Source of the DNA: Bathymodiolus brooksi
Taxonomy: Eukaryota; Mollusca; Bivalvia; Mytilida; Modiolidae
Length of the DNA stretch: 64,000 bases
Direction: 5' to 3'
NCBI GenBank assembly: GCA_963680875.1
Contig: OY804582.1
Location: forward strand, 50,858,646-50,922,645
In this document: positions 11,467 to 22,983 of the stretch, piece by piece
How positions within the stretch are numbered: the first letter of the stretch is position 1
Layout: each line of letters begins with the position of its first letter
The notes under the pieces: model-generated
Told to the model about the DNA's origin: nothing
The model's database searches: none
The model's input: the letters and a program-made list of their open reading frames with translations, nothing else
Made by a program: the position numbers and the translations under genes

Positions 11467-11505
11467 GCTCAGCATTTATCAGTGTATGCTGTCAGCTGTA
11501 CTGTA
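11467..11505 (-). repeat. inner inverted repeat arm (right)
   Basis: Reverse complement of 8431-8468 with one mismatch; a hairpin 'atgctgagccttttaaaggc' sits beside it at about 11450. Confidence 0.7.
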
Positions 11506-11783
11506 TACACCAAAAAGTCGAAAAGAAGATAATGATAATATTTGCTAAAATATATCGTTTTAAATAAAAAAATTTGTAATAAAGTAAAGAAAATGATGAT
11601 TAAATCCAGATTTTCATGTAAATCACACTGAAAACTAAGTAAAACGTAGATTATGCCTTCTTTTCTTCATGTCGATCTGCAAATCGCCGCGATTGTGGAA
11701 AGAAGAACAATGATCATATTTGCTGAAATATATCGTTTTAAATATTTTTTTTTGTAATAAAGTAAAGAAATCTAGATTTTCAT

Positions 11784-12290
11784 ATATCTGTTTTCTCTAA
11801 TGTACACCAACAGAATAACTATAACCATTGATTTATATACAGTATACACATATTAAATCAACATAAATCGCACCGGACTCTGTTGTCCGCCATTTTGAAT
11901 ACCGGACTCTATTTACATATCATCTTGTATATATGAATATTTCCACGTTACTTGCTATTTTATTCAATCTTTGATAAAATGCCTATAGATAAACACACAT
12001 ACAATAATAATCAATCATTAAATGTACAGAATACATGCTGTAAATCAACGATATTGCTACCAGATTCTATATCCGCCATTTTGAATCTATGAACGATTGC
12101 TGATCACCTTGTATATTTCAATAAAAACCTATTATTTTGTATTTATTTTGTTGGAAATAATAAGAAATATATAAAAACAACCAACCAATACCACAGGAAT
12201 ACATCATTTAATATACATATAAACTAATATTAAGCCTCCAGACTCTACCGGACTTCTCCAGACTCTTCCGGACTCTGTTTAGTAGTACCG
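11784..12290 (-). repeat. right terminal inverted repeat
   Basis: Inverted match to 6874-7355. Near its tip it carries three or four tandem 'gactct(t/a)ccgg' words that the left repeat has mostly lost. Confidence 0.85.
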
Positions 12291-12300
12291 CACTCACACC
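12291..12300. repeat. right target site duplication CACTCACACC
   Basis: Exact copy of 6864-6873. Confidence 0.8.
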
Positions 12301-12970
12301 TACTACTTAGGCACACAGAGAAACAAAGACACCTATACTCATTTTAAGAACATTCAAGAACAATAACCTAGTTGAATATTTAACCTGCACATATTGTACA
12401 CTGCACTACTGTTCATCAAGCAGCAGATAATGACATCTGCTCTCAATAGACTAGTCTTCTCAAATATTAGAAACAGAAAACACTGTATATAGTTTTAACC
12501 CTAAATGTATAGTACAAAAATGATATGAAAAAAATATTTGGGTTTCTGTGTATATCTATTGTTGCTAAAATTCTGACAATTATTTTTATATCCCACCCAT
12601 ACATGCATGGCAAAAGTTAACATCCTTGCCCGGCATGTAATCATCAAGCTTAATGGTGTACTGAACTACAAATGAGAAGAAGAAGCATAAGATTTTCACA
12701 TATAGTAACAACTACACTACATGTACCATTTTTAAAAGTATATAGCTTATTTGAGAAAAAATATTAATTTGCTATCAAAATTATTTGAACATTGAAATTT
12801 TTTTCTAATGTTCATTGATTGAATACCAACATGACCAAAGTGAAGCAACGTTGGTGGAACAATTTTATGTCATGTATGTTGATTTTATGAAAAAAGTGAA
12901 TTAACAGTAACATTTCACTTACAAATTTTAGTAATTCACTGCTGTTAATGTAACTGTTGTCATTCTTATA
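12301..12970. other. no supported feature
   Basis: AT-rich stretch between the 5.4-kb element and the LINE tail, presumably host intron. Confidence 0.45.
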
Positions 12971-12991
12971 TTTTTTTTTTTTTTTTTTTTT
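12971..12991 (-). other. LINE poly(A) tail
   Basis: Twenty-one T on the plus strand mark the 3' end of the minus-strand LINE, about 15 bases after its AATAAA signal. Confidence 0.85.
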
Positions 12992-14924
12992 ACATCATAA
13001 TATAGTTTATTCAAAATCTCCTGTTTACAATAACCTTAATGGCCCAGGAGTGAACATTAAGGGTCCCTGTTTTACATAAATCTCACTTGTCCAGGGGTAG
13101 CAAGTGAAAATAGAAATAAAAAGTTCACTTAAACATATTTCATATTCATTTGTTTTTACATTTCATTATAATACACACAATTAGACGATAAAATTATTAC
13201 CATGCATTAACTTTATGTTCATAAATAATAAATACTCATATGTTATTCCGAAAAAGTTCTAATTTGTTTTTATCATTTTCATCAATATGCGAAGTTTGTA
13301 ATGTGTATTGTAAATGTTTTTTAAAATTATTTTTCCAAGTGTTGAAAATTGTTTGATCTCCAATTCGGGATTGATTATATTTTACCTTATTACGTATTTT
13401 CCATATTTCCCACTTTGAGATAAATATTACGGTATTAAAAATGACGTCTAAATCCTCACCCCCATATATCCCTAACATAATATTTAATTCATTGATTTCT
13501 ATATTAGCTGTTAATCCAGATCTGTTAAATATTGCTTCTATTTCTTTTATAATTTTTTTCACAGAAGGACATTTAAAATATAGATGCTGCTTCGTTTCAT
13601 CGTTGTCTCTTATTTGGCAGAGATGGCATCTTCTTTTGACAAATTCATTTTTTCCAATCTATGTTCTGTATAATTTATATTATGGAGACATTTCCACTGG
13701 AATTCTTTGACCTTATTAGTAACTTTGATTTTCTTTAATTTTGTCCAAATTTGTGTCCAATCAATATTTCCCCCGTACTGTTCTTCCCACTTATTCTGAC
13801 ATTTTGGTTTTATATTTTGTTTAAAGATTCCCTGAATTACTTTTATTTTCAATTTATCAGGTGATATTATAAAGTTGTATTTGACTCATTTAAAAATTGT
13901 AGCTTATCGTTGATATTTAATGTAACTCTACGTTCTGGTAATATTGTAGTTTCACCTTTCAAGACTTTTATGAACTTTTCGGGGATTGCTTTTTTTTATC
14001 TTAGAAAACTCTGAAATACAGTTCCTCCTATCTATTAATAAATTGTATATATCATGACAACTTTTAAAATTTGTATTATTTGAATCCCATATATCGTTTA
14101 TAGTTCGTAAGTTACTTTGCAGAAACGAGGTAAACACTAATGGTTTGTTTTTAAAAGTTATTGAAGAGTTACAAAATATTCTGGTTTTTAGAATGGAATC
14201 AATGTCATTATTATACAATTGAATAAGTTCCTGTAATTTTGACCATGATTGGATACATATTTTGTAAAAAATTGGTAATATATTTAAATTTAGAGTTGAT
14301 ACATTAGAGCACTTACATACAAAATATTTTTCATTAAACTTGATGTCTAACTTACGGAGCCAATACTTACCAATTGCATTCCAACTTTCTAATGGTTCAT
14401 GTAAAATTCGGTATAGAAGCTTAATTCTTTTGCTGTCAATAAATTCTTGTATGTTAATCATACCCATGCCTCCATTTTCTACTCCCAAGCAGCAAACTTT
14501 CCTATCTATTTGATTAATACCCCCTCCCCAGATAAAACCCCATACCAAAGTTGTTATTTCTTTTACGTATTTTTCTGGTATTCCCCACATTTCAATTTCG
14601 TAACCACAAAGAGAGATCAAGAGATTTTTCACTATTAAAGTTTTTTCTGTATATGTCAAGTTTCTACTTTTCCAAACGTGGACACAATTTTTCATTTTAT
14701 CTATTATTGATTTCCATATCTCATCATTTTGTATATTATAACCATGATGAATACCAAGAGTTTTAACATTATCCTTTGTCCAAACTATTTTTGTAAACTT
14801 GGGTCTGTTATTTTTAGCCGATCCAATATACATACCTTTTGTCTTTTCATAATTGACTTTTGAACCAGAGGCTTTTTCATATATAGTTAAAATATCAAAA
14901 GATTTTTTGACAGATTCATCATTT

Positions 14925-16553
14925 TTAGCTCACCTGACCCAAAGGGCCATGTGAGGTATTGCCATCACTTGGCGTCCGTCGTCCGTCGTCCGTCCGTTAA
15001 CTTTTCATATTTTAATCTACTCCTCTGAAACAACTGGACCAAATGGAACCAAACTTGGCAAAGCATCTATATAAGGTCCTCTAAAAAGTTTCTTCATTTC
15101 GTCCCATTCCGCCAACAAATATGGCCGCCAAGGGCAATTCTTGTTTCTGATTGGCTAATGTTAAAAAAATCTTCTCCTCTGAAACTGCTTGGCCAAATGG
15201 AGCCAAACTTGGCAGGAAGCATCTATGTAAGATCCTCTATAAAACTTCTTCATTTAATTCCATTCGGCCAACAAACATGGCCACTGTTACTAAAAATAGA
15301 ACGTTTTTGGTAACAACTCAAAAACCGTTAATAATAACAGAAATCTGACATGGGTTAAAATGATCAGCACAGGAAGATCTAAATACCCTGAAATTTTGAA
15401 GAAAATCTGATCACCGATCTTGGAGTTATTGCCCTTTTTTTGTCAAATTTTCAAAATTTTAATACTTTTCGTTTTTTATTTCAAAAACTATAAGAGATAG
15501 ACGTTAAGTTTAAACAGCAAACATGTGCAGCATGTCAAGATCTACATGCCCTGCAATTTTGAAGTAAATCTAATTACCCGTCTAGGAGTTATTGCCCTTT
15601 TTTATTTTTTATTTTTTTAATTTAAACATTTTTGTCTGATATTTCAAAAACTATTAGAGATAAAGGTTAAGTTTAAATTGCAAACATGTGCAGCATATTA
15701 AGATCTACCTACCCTGTAATTTTGAAGTTAATTTGAGTACCCAATTTGGAGTTATTGCCCTTTTTTTCGTCAAATTTTCAAAATGTTAATACCTTTTGTC
15801 CTTTATTTCAAAAACTATAAGAGATAGATGTTAAGTTTAAACAGCAAACATGTTCAGCATGTCAAGATCAACCTAGCCTACAATTTTAAAGTAAATCTGA
15901 TTACCCATCTTGAAGTTATTGCACTTTTTTCATCAAATTTTAAAAATGTTAATACTTTTCATCCTTTATTTCAAAAACTATAAGAGATAGATGTTGAATG
16001 TAAACTGAAAACATGTTCAGCTTGTCAAGATCTACATGCCCTGCAATTTTGAAGTAAATCTGATTACCCGTCTAGGAGTTATTCCCCTTTTTTCATCATT
16101 TTTTAGCTCACCTGACCCAAAGGGCCATGTGAGGTATTGCCATCACTTGGCGTCCGTCGTCGTCCATTAACTTTTTCATATTTTAATCTTCTCCTCTGAA
16201 ACAACTTGGCCAAATGGAACCAAACTTGGCAGTAAGCATCTATGTAAGGTCCTCTATAAAGTTTCTCCATTTCGTTCCATTTGGCCTATAGACATGGCCG
16301 CCAAGAATAATTCTTTTTTCTGATTGGCTAATGTTAAAAAAATCTTCTCCTCTGAAACAGCTTGGCCAAATGGAGCCAAACTTGGCATAGATGGTCCCTG
16401 GGTGTGTCCCTTTTAAAATTGTGTCCGACAGCCCCACCCTCCATTCAAGATGGCTGCTGTTTTTTAAGGTAATGATTATCTCCCTTTGAAATTTGCTTCA
16501 GTATCATTCTATTTTCAGGTGAGCGATACAGGCTCAGTGGGCTGAGCCTCTAG
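14925..16553 (+). mobile_element. Helentron-like element inserted in the LINE RT gene
   Basis: Starts TTAGCTCACCTGACCC and ends with the hairpin AGGCTCAG-TGGG-CTGAGCCT followed by CTAG. Taking the start at 14925 and the end at 16553 restores the LINE reading frame between the two RT parts, and places the insertion between two T bases, the target known for Helentrons. The head module occurs twice (14925 and about 16103), so it is either a nested pair or an internal duplication. No Rep/helicase coding is seen. Confidence 0.6.
15360..16095. repeat. 163-bp tandem repeat, about 4.5 copies
   Basis: Units contain 'gagttattgcccttttttt', 'caaaaactataagagatag' and 'gcaaacatgt(g/t)cagcat'. The word gagttattgccc starts at 15423, 15586, 15749, about 15913 and 16076. 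It forms the body of the Helentron-like element. Confidence 0.85.
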
Positions 16554-18711
16554 TTATTAAATAGCTGAGTGTCATCTGCAAACATGCAGAGCTTAGTCTC
16601 GATATATTCCCCATCTTTTCCCCCAGGTAATTTGACCCCTTGTATTTCACTATCCCCCCTTATAGCACAGGCTACAGGTTCGGCCTGTAGTATGTAAATA
16701 AGAGGCGCTATTGGACACCCTTGTCTACATGACCATGAAATATTGAAATATTTAGACACAAAACCATTGGTCGTGATACAAGTTTGTGCATATTTGAATA
16801 ACATTTGAACCCACTCCCTACATTTTTCACCAAAGTTAAATTTGCTTAATACATGATCCACCCATCCCCATTCTACCCGGTCGAAGGCCTTTTGTTGATC
16901 TAAAAATATTATGATACCGTCATCATCTTCACGATCAGTATATTCTATTACATCTTGTATTAGACGGTTAGCTTCACTGATATTACGACCTTTTACAAAT
17001 CCCTTCTGGTCCGAATGTATTAATTTTGGTAAAACAACTTTTAATCTTTCTGCAAGAATTTTTGCAATTATTTTGTAGTCACTGTTTAATAGAGTCAGTG
17101 GTCTCCAGTTTCGTATATCTTCCCGCTCCCCACTTTTATGTAATAGAGTAAGAACCCCCTTATATTGTGAAGGAGTTAGTTCTTTTTTATCGAAAGTATC
17201 ATTTACAAGTAGAAAGAATTCGTCTTTGATTTGTTCCCAGTGAGTTATATAAAACTCAGAAATTATTCCATCCTCTCCAGGTGATTTATTTGGTTTCAAA
17301 ATTTTTAAAACATTTTTAATTTCTTCTATTACTTACATCCAATTCGAGAGCTTCTTTTTCATTCCCATTTAACTTACTTTCAATATGTTGCGTTAATTTA
17401 TATATTAATTATTAGAATTATCATCCCATCCCTCAGTTGTAAATAGCTTGGAGTAAAATTTTATCTGTTCGTCAATTATTGAATCTATATCATATTTATA
17501 CTTACCTTCTGTGTTTTTAATTCGATTCCACATTTTATTTTCTCCCTGTTTTTTTTTCAAGTTCAAAGAAATATCGAGTTGACCTTTCCCCTTCTTCCGC
17601 CCATTTTATTCTTGAACGAATTTTTGCGGCTTCCGCTTTTTGTGTATAATATTTCTTAATTAAATTTTCTAATTCTAGTATCTTACCTTTGATGATATCG
17701 CCGTCATCTGTACTAGATTTAAAATCTTCTAACTGTTTCTCAAATTTTTCTATGTCTTTTTTATTTTGACCTTTTTTTAATTGCTTACTTATTTGCATTG
17801 TCAAATATTTAATTTTAGTCTTTGTAACATCCCACCATTCTTGAATATTTCGGAATCTTTCTATCTCGTTCTTCCATATACCCCACCAAGTATTGGATGC
17901 TTTTGTAAATAGTTCACTAGTTATAGTGTTAAAATTCATTGCCCAAATTCCCGGGCCCCTCTCAATGTCATCTAATTTTAATTTAGTGGATACTAAGTGA
18001 TGATCGCTGAATGGAAAGTGTTTTATATTGGTATCAAACACTTTACTACATAAACCATTTGAACATAAAATAAAATCAATACGTGATTTTGAATTCCCCC
18101 TTTGAAAAGAATATCGTTTTTTATTTGGGTTAAGCTTTCTCCAAGCATCATATAAATCATACCTAGTAATAAGATTTTGTAGTTCTATTTTGCCTATGTC
18201 GTCCGTCCGTCTATTGGGATATCTATCAATCTTTTTATCGAGAATACAATTAAAATCTCCCAAAACAATATTGTAATGATAGATACTATCATCTTCATGG
18301 TTGTAAGAAATGTTTTGAAAAGAATCGAAAAATTGTTTTCTATCACTGCATAGATTTGGAGCATATATGTTAAAAATATGAAACACTGCATTTTCTGTGT
18401 TTATCTCACATGTTAATAGTCTACCAGTCTTGTCAGAAAAATTAAAATTAATATCAAAAGCAAAATGTTTACTTAAAAGGATAGCCACGCCCTTTGATTC
18501 GCTAGATCCACATAACCATGCACTAGCACCGCCCCCTTGTGTTTTCCATTCACTTTTCCACCGGTTAATATCAACTCCTGTACAGTGCGTCTCCTGTAAA
18601 CAAATACAATCATATTTCTTTGATACAAGCCAATTAAACACCAACTCACGTTTTCTATTTTCTATTATCTCGTAGTCCATTAACATTAATTGTGACAAGT
18701 TTCAAGGACAT

Positions 18712-19172
18712 TATCTAAACTATTGTCTGGGTATTTACTCACTTGTGACAGATTTATTTTAACTTGACAATAAACACATTTTAACCTTTTCATCAGCTGT
18801 GAAAAAAATTCACACTGACCTTTAAGATAATACATTTTCATTTTAAAATTGAGACAATATTTCCAAAAACAATTATAAATATCGTCACTGGATTCTTTTA
18901 TATATACACATTTCAAATAATAATTCAATAAGAAATACAAGTCATGCAAATACACATACATATAACATATATTACAGTTTAAAGAAAAACACACCTGTTT
19001 AAAGACTACAAATTGTAAAGAAGTGGACATTATTATGTACAATCAAAATAATAGCAAATAATAACACATTCAACTAGTAATTACCGTCTGTTTATTTTTA
19101 ATTCTTGATTGTGTATTTTCTTTAAATAAGATAAAACAAAATATAATGTAAATATCAAATAAAGTTACTATT
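18712..19172 (-). other. LINE inter-ORF spacer
   Basis: About 460 bases between ORF1 stop and ORF2 start. A 118-residue minus-strand ORF overlaps it, but it ends inside the ORF2 start region in another frame and has no domain. Confidence 0.6.
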
Positions 19173-20645
19173 TCAATATTCAGTTGTGGGTCCTAATTTC
19201 GAATGTTTTGTTTTTCTATCAACGGATGAGGGTGTCGTTGTAATGTCACTTAAGTTTCTTTTACGATCAGTATTTGTCAAATCAAATATGTCATTTGGTG
19301 CCTTGAGAAATTCACAGATTTTTTCTTGTATTTTTTTTGAACCATCAGGACCGATGTGTACGCCACTGTGATCATTTTTATCAAACATTGACTTAACAAT
19401 CGCACGCTGATTGAAGAAGTCACTGATTGTGTCAATGTATTCAACTGTTGGATCTTTCATACACAGCTTACGGATAAAATTATTCACACTGGTAGTAGTC
19501 GCATTTAATATATTTGTGTTATTGCCGGTCCCTTTTCGTGGAAATATACCACAAATACCAATCAAGGAGTCGGGAAAGTGACTTTTGACATTAGCAATAG
19601 CTTGTGTCAATAGTACATTCACTTGATCACTATCATCTTTACATTTGCTCACATCATTTGTTCCCAAACACATAACAACTTTATTAACCATGCTGTTTGT
19701 ATTGTCTAATTTTGAAAATGCCCTGTCAATGCATTGATCAATGTTGTTTAGAGTTGCGCCCAATATAGATGCATTTATAAAGTTGTCATCAAATGCGTCA
19801 AGTCATACACCATTTGATGCACCTAACAGTATATTAACAGCACTGATTGTACTTGTGTCTTTGTTATCACCAAGTTTATTGTCTACATTATTTATTTGTG
19901 ATGTTTGTCGTGCGTCTTGTTCAGTAGTTTTTCTATCCTCAATAATTTCAGGGGCATAACTCCCATAATCTCGACGTGCTTGATCTGTTTGATTTAGCTC
20001 ACAATCTCGCCTTATATGCCCTTCCTGTTTACAAAATGAACAAGTTGGTGCACTCATACAGTCTCTTGCTAAGTGACCCAGGTCGTTACAATTATAACAT
20101 CTCTTTTGCCATGTAGGTTTCTGTCTACATGCGTAGGATGGGTAGTTGGTTTGTTTACAGTGTAAGCATTGAGTTCGGTTATTTTCTGCGAATAACCTAA
20201 CTTCAAATCGGCTAAAGTCAGTTCTATTGGGTAAAGTTGGGGCACAGTTTATGATTTGGAGATACCTTGAACCGTTCTCTATATTTGTACCTTACCCTCT
20301 ACACACTGATCCTGGTATAACTTCTCCATACTTCATCATTTGTGTGGCAATATAACAGTCGCTTACTTCATAGGGAGCATCTTTGATTGTTACATTTGTG
20401 ATTGTTTTTTCAACGTTTAAAAAGTTAACTGACCTGTTTTTTAGTGTTATTCCACCGGATATTAATTTTTCCTTCGTATTCACATCTTTCACTGAAATTA
20501 TACAGTCAGTTTCCGTGAACTGCACAGAACCAACATTGTCTAATTCTACCTTTTTCTCAATTCCACTCAAAATCTCTTCATGAGTAATCCCCTTGAAAAA
20601 TCTGGTGTTGAAGTGAATGGATAAATGTCTTTGTACTTTAGCCAT
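19173..20645 (-). pseudogene. LINE ORF1: RNA-binding protein with zinc knuckles and SGNH-esterase-like domain
   Basis: One reading frame of about 490 codons from ATG at 20645, interrupted by TAA at 20294-20292 and TGA at 19805-19803. The N-terminal part (MAKVQRHLSIHFNTRFF...) is followed by CLHCKQTNYPSYAC and two clear C-x2-C-x4-H-x4-C knuckles, CYNCNDLGHLARDC and CSFCKQEGHIRRDC (about 20150-19995). After a linker comes an SGNH-hydrolase-like domain: LLGASNGV at the first stop (19830-19803), VMCLGTNDVS (about 19670) and the end block DHSGVHIGPDGSKKI (about 19370-19330). Such ORF1 proteins bind element RNA; the esterase role in LINEs is poorly known. The first catalytic block has Ala-Ser-Asn rather than GDS. 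Confidence 0.8.
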
Positions 20646-20833
20646 TTTTTTTCCGTGAGTAGATTTCAGGATGTCATATCAGAATTGTTTATAATACATT
20701 TAATTCAGGAAAAATTTACAGTTAACATTTTTCCTAACATATACTAGATTATATTCTGTGAATATCCCGAAAAATCGAGTCCAAATTATATTTAGTTATT
20801 ACATAATACATGTATCTAAATTTGGTTTTTCAG

Positions 20834-20928
20834 CTGTTTGTGCCAGTTGCAGAAAAAACCTGTGTATATCTAGACCAAAAGAATCTGGCATATCAGTGAT
20901 TTCAGATAATGATACTTGTTTGTCAAAG
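20834..20928 (+). CDS. exon with second Cys pair
   Basis: Acceptor 'ggtttttcag', donor 'aag|gtatatg'. Encodes AVCASCRKNLCISRPKESG and a short acidic end; starts one base into a codon and ends in phase 0. Confidence 0.6.
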
Positions 20929-21883
20929 GTATATGCACAAACAAATGTAATACCAAATTTCCTCTTTGTAATTAAACTTATTATAGATTATCGTTTATCA
21001 ATTACATGAGATACATGTACATGTAGGTACAGAAATGAGAATTGCGACCGAGTGACTGAAAATAGCTATAAACATTCTTATCATGATGAGAGATAACTAA
21101 ATATGTGTACAGTAATAGGGTTAGAAAGTTGTCAGGATGAACTTTAGGTTGTGTTGTGTTGTGATGACGGAACGACCCCGAATTTCTAACACTGCAGTTA
21201 CATAGCTGAAAAGTATACGCATTTGTGTGATTTAAAAAAAGATTGAAACAGGAACATACATGTAGATGTTGTATAGTAGCAAATGTATCCAGGCTTATAT
21301 AATCATTGTCATGATCACAAAATATGTCTATAATTGAAAGTTTCAAGCCAGTTTCATGTTTAGCAAAAACAATTGTATATTTTTTTGTTTTGTCAGTCAG
21401 TTTTCTTAAAAGACTGAATGCAGGGTATTTCACATCATATTTACGGTACATTCTAAGATTTAAATCATTCTAAGACAAATAAATTTGACTTTTTTGCACT
21501 CAAGTTACTATCATTATATGATCAAATTTTAGTCTTAGGTGTATGTATACTATGGATCTGAATAGGGATGATGAGAAACCTAGTGAAGTTGTCATGATTT
21601 ACTTAACATGAATGAAAAACATATAAATATAAACTAAAAAGAAGATCACCTAAATTAATTGAGAATCTGTAACAAGAACATAGTACAACAATAATTATTT
21701 TTGATTGGTGCATTAGTCTGCAGTAAAGCTACATTGTAGGTTCATCCCTACATGCCCTAATTACATGTAGGTCAGCTTGTACTGGACAGACTTTAATAGT
21801 GAGCAATTTGCATAAATGCATGTTTCATTTACCATATTGTGGGGTATTATGTATTTCATTATAATATTATTTTAAATTTACAG

Positions 21884-21946
21884 AGTAATGAGGAAGAAAT
21901 ATTAGGAAGAGGAATGAGAAGGCATTCCAAAGATGTAGAAATGCAG
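21884..21946 (+). CDS. small linker exon
   Basis: Acceptor 'aaatttacag', donor 'cag|gtatga'. 63 nt, phase 0-0, encodes SNEEEILGRGMRRHSKDVEM plus Q; low-complexity linker. Confidence 0.5.
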
Positions 21947-22462
21947 GTATGATGAATTGGGTAATCTTTACAATACATTAAATTCCTAAGCTCGACCAGA
22001 CAGATTCACAGACAGACAGCAGTATACCATAATATGTCCCCCCAAAAGACTGGTGTATGATAAAAACATGACCAAGAACATAGTACAGAAATAATACCCA
22101 TTAGCAACCTTATTAGTCCATCAGATGATACAGATAGATTTATATTTTTTTTAGGCTGAAATAATTTGCTTGTTAGCTACAAAAAGAGGCTGCTATTAAA
22201 TGCTCTTCACACAATATTTTGCTGTATTTATATGTATCCAGTTCACTTTTTAAAGCAAAATACAAAATGTCAAATTAACTAATCATGATTATGATTGTTT
22301 TTGTTCTATAATGATACAGCAGAGCATTATCAAATTAAGTAACATTGCATTTATATAATACATGTATGCTTAAGTGGAGATTATAGTATACAAAAATGTA
22401 TCCTACAGTGGTTCTAAATCAGATAGTTTCTCAAATTGAATGATTTTTCTTCTCTGTTGAAG

Positions 22463-22534
22463 GTAATTGGAAATATAGATGACCCTTGTGTTTCCAGTCA
22501 AGAAACTGATCCATCACAGAATAGTTTATCACAG
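22463..22534 (+). CDS. small linker exon
   Basis: Acceptor 'tgttgaag', donor 'cag|gtaaag'. 72 nt, phase 0-0, encodes VIGNIDDPCVSSQETDPSQN and SLSQ. Confidence 0.5.
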
Positions 22535-22983
22535 GTAAAGTTTTCTTTTAACTGCTACTTGATGAAGATTTGGAGGTATCTATATTGAATTTAATGGTTG
22601 CAAATTCAGTTTACTGCTGACACGTAAGAAGAACCAGTAAGCAGTTATTTGTAACCATCAAATACATGTATTCCTATATCAAAAATATTGATACCCTGAA
22701 CATTTTGGCATCATGCAGTTACAAATGACATAATAAACAAGATGCATTTTAATTTTGACAATGTAAGTTTTTATTTAACAAAGTTGATGTCCTACATGTA
22801 GATTTAAGTCTTTAGTTATAACCTTTTTCATTAAACAAACTTAGATTTAAGGAAATTTTATCAAATATGTTTGTGACAAAGTATGTATCATAAGCACACA
22901 TAATTCCATAATGTCTGACATTGTTTGTCTACTTTGACATCTTTTAATGTATTTTATTTTAATGTATTTTTCTCTGATTTCAG

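Larger units (their letters stand above)
6874..12290. mobile_element. 5.4-kb DNA element with long terminal inverted repeats, non-autonomous
   Basis: The ends are inverted copies of each other: the left begins GGGTACTACTAAGCAGAG and the right, read inward, CGGTACTACTAAACAGAG. The match continues for about 480-500 bases. A 10-bp direct duplication CACTCACACC flanks the element exactly. Inside are a 62-bp tandem array (7393-7625), a Helentron-like insertion (8640-10290) and AT-rich filler. I find no transposase, so it must be moved in trans or is a deletion derivative. The superfamily is uncertain: a 10-bp duplication is longer than the 8-9 bp typical of hAT or MULE elements, though long inverted ends would suit a MULE/foldback type. 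Confidence 0.8.
13236..18711 (-). pseudogene. LINE ORF2: endonuclease, reverse transcriptase, C-terminal zinc knuckle (broken)
   Basis: The start ATG at 18711-18709 begins MSLKLVTINVNGLRDN, the classic start of an APE endonuclease. A 7-bp tandem duplication of ATAGAAA right after it shifts the frame. The endonuclease (to about 17950) shows LQETHC, IYAPN, LGDFNCI, SRIDFIL and FSDHH. A frameshift in an A run near 17550 follows KWAEEGERSTRYF. RT (17299-16550) has NKSPGEDGI, the motif A block FLDQQKAFDRVEW, the motif B block RQGCPIAPL and the catalytic FADDTQLF. The frame is then cut by an insertion (14925-16553) and resumes with DESVKKSFDILTIYEKASG at 14920. The tail includes the C-x2-C...H-x4-C knuckle CHLCQIRDNDETKQHLYFKC (about 13620-13560, in a frame shifted against its neighbours). 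Stop at 13236. Confidence 0.9.
12971..20700 (-). mobile_element. Tx1/L1-type LINE, full-length layout but inactivated
   Basis: Read on the minus strand: ORF1 (20645-19173), spacer (19172-18712), ORF2 with endonuclease and RT (18711-13236), a 3' UTR of about 240 bases with AATAAA (plus tttatt 13006-13011), and a 21-base poly(A) tail (plus T run 12971-12991). The 5' end is somewhere above 20646 and was not pinned. It lies antisense in the intron before the exon at 20834. ORF1 has two in-frame stops, ORF2 several frameshifts, and a Helentron-like element splits the RT, so it cannot transpose. I could not identify a target site duplication. Confidence 0.85.

Noticed and set aside
18686..19042. 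118-codon minus-strand ORF between LINE ORF1 and ORF2
   Set aside because: Overlaps the true ORF2 start in another frame and has no domain; it is LINE spacer.
12971..20700. Target site duplication for the LINE
   Set aside because: Words such as 'tgtcat' appear on both sides, but no convincing duplication could be aligned and the 5' end is not fixed.
21002..21451. 149-codon minus-strand ORF
   Set aside because: Lies in an intron antisense to the family gene, no recognisable domain, composition like random AT-rich sequence.
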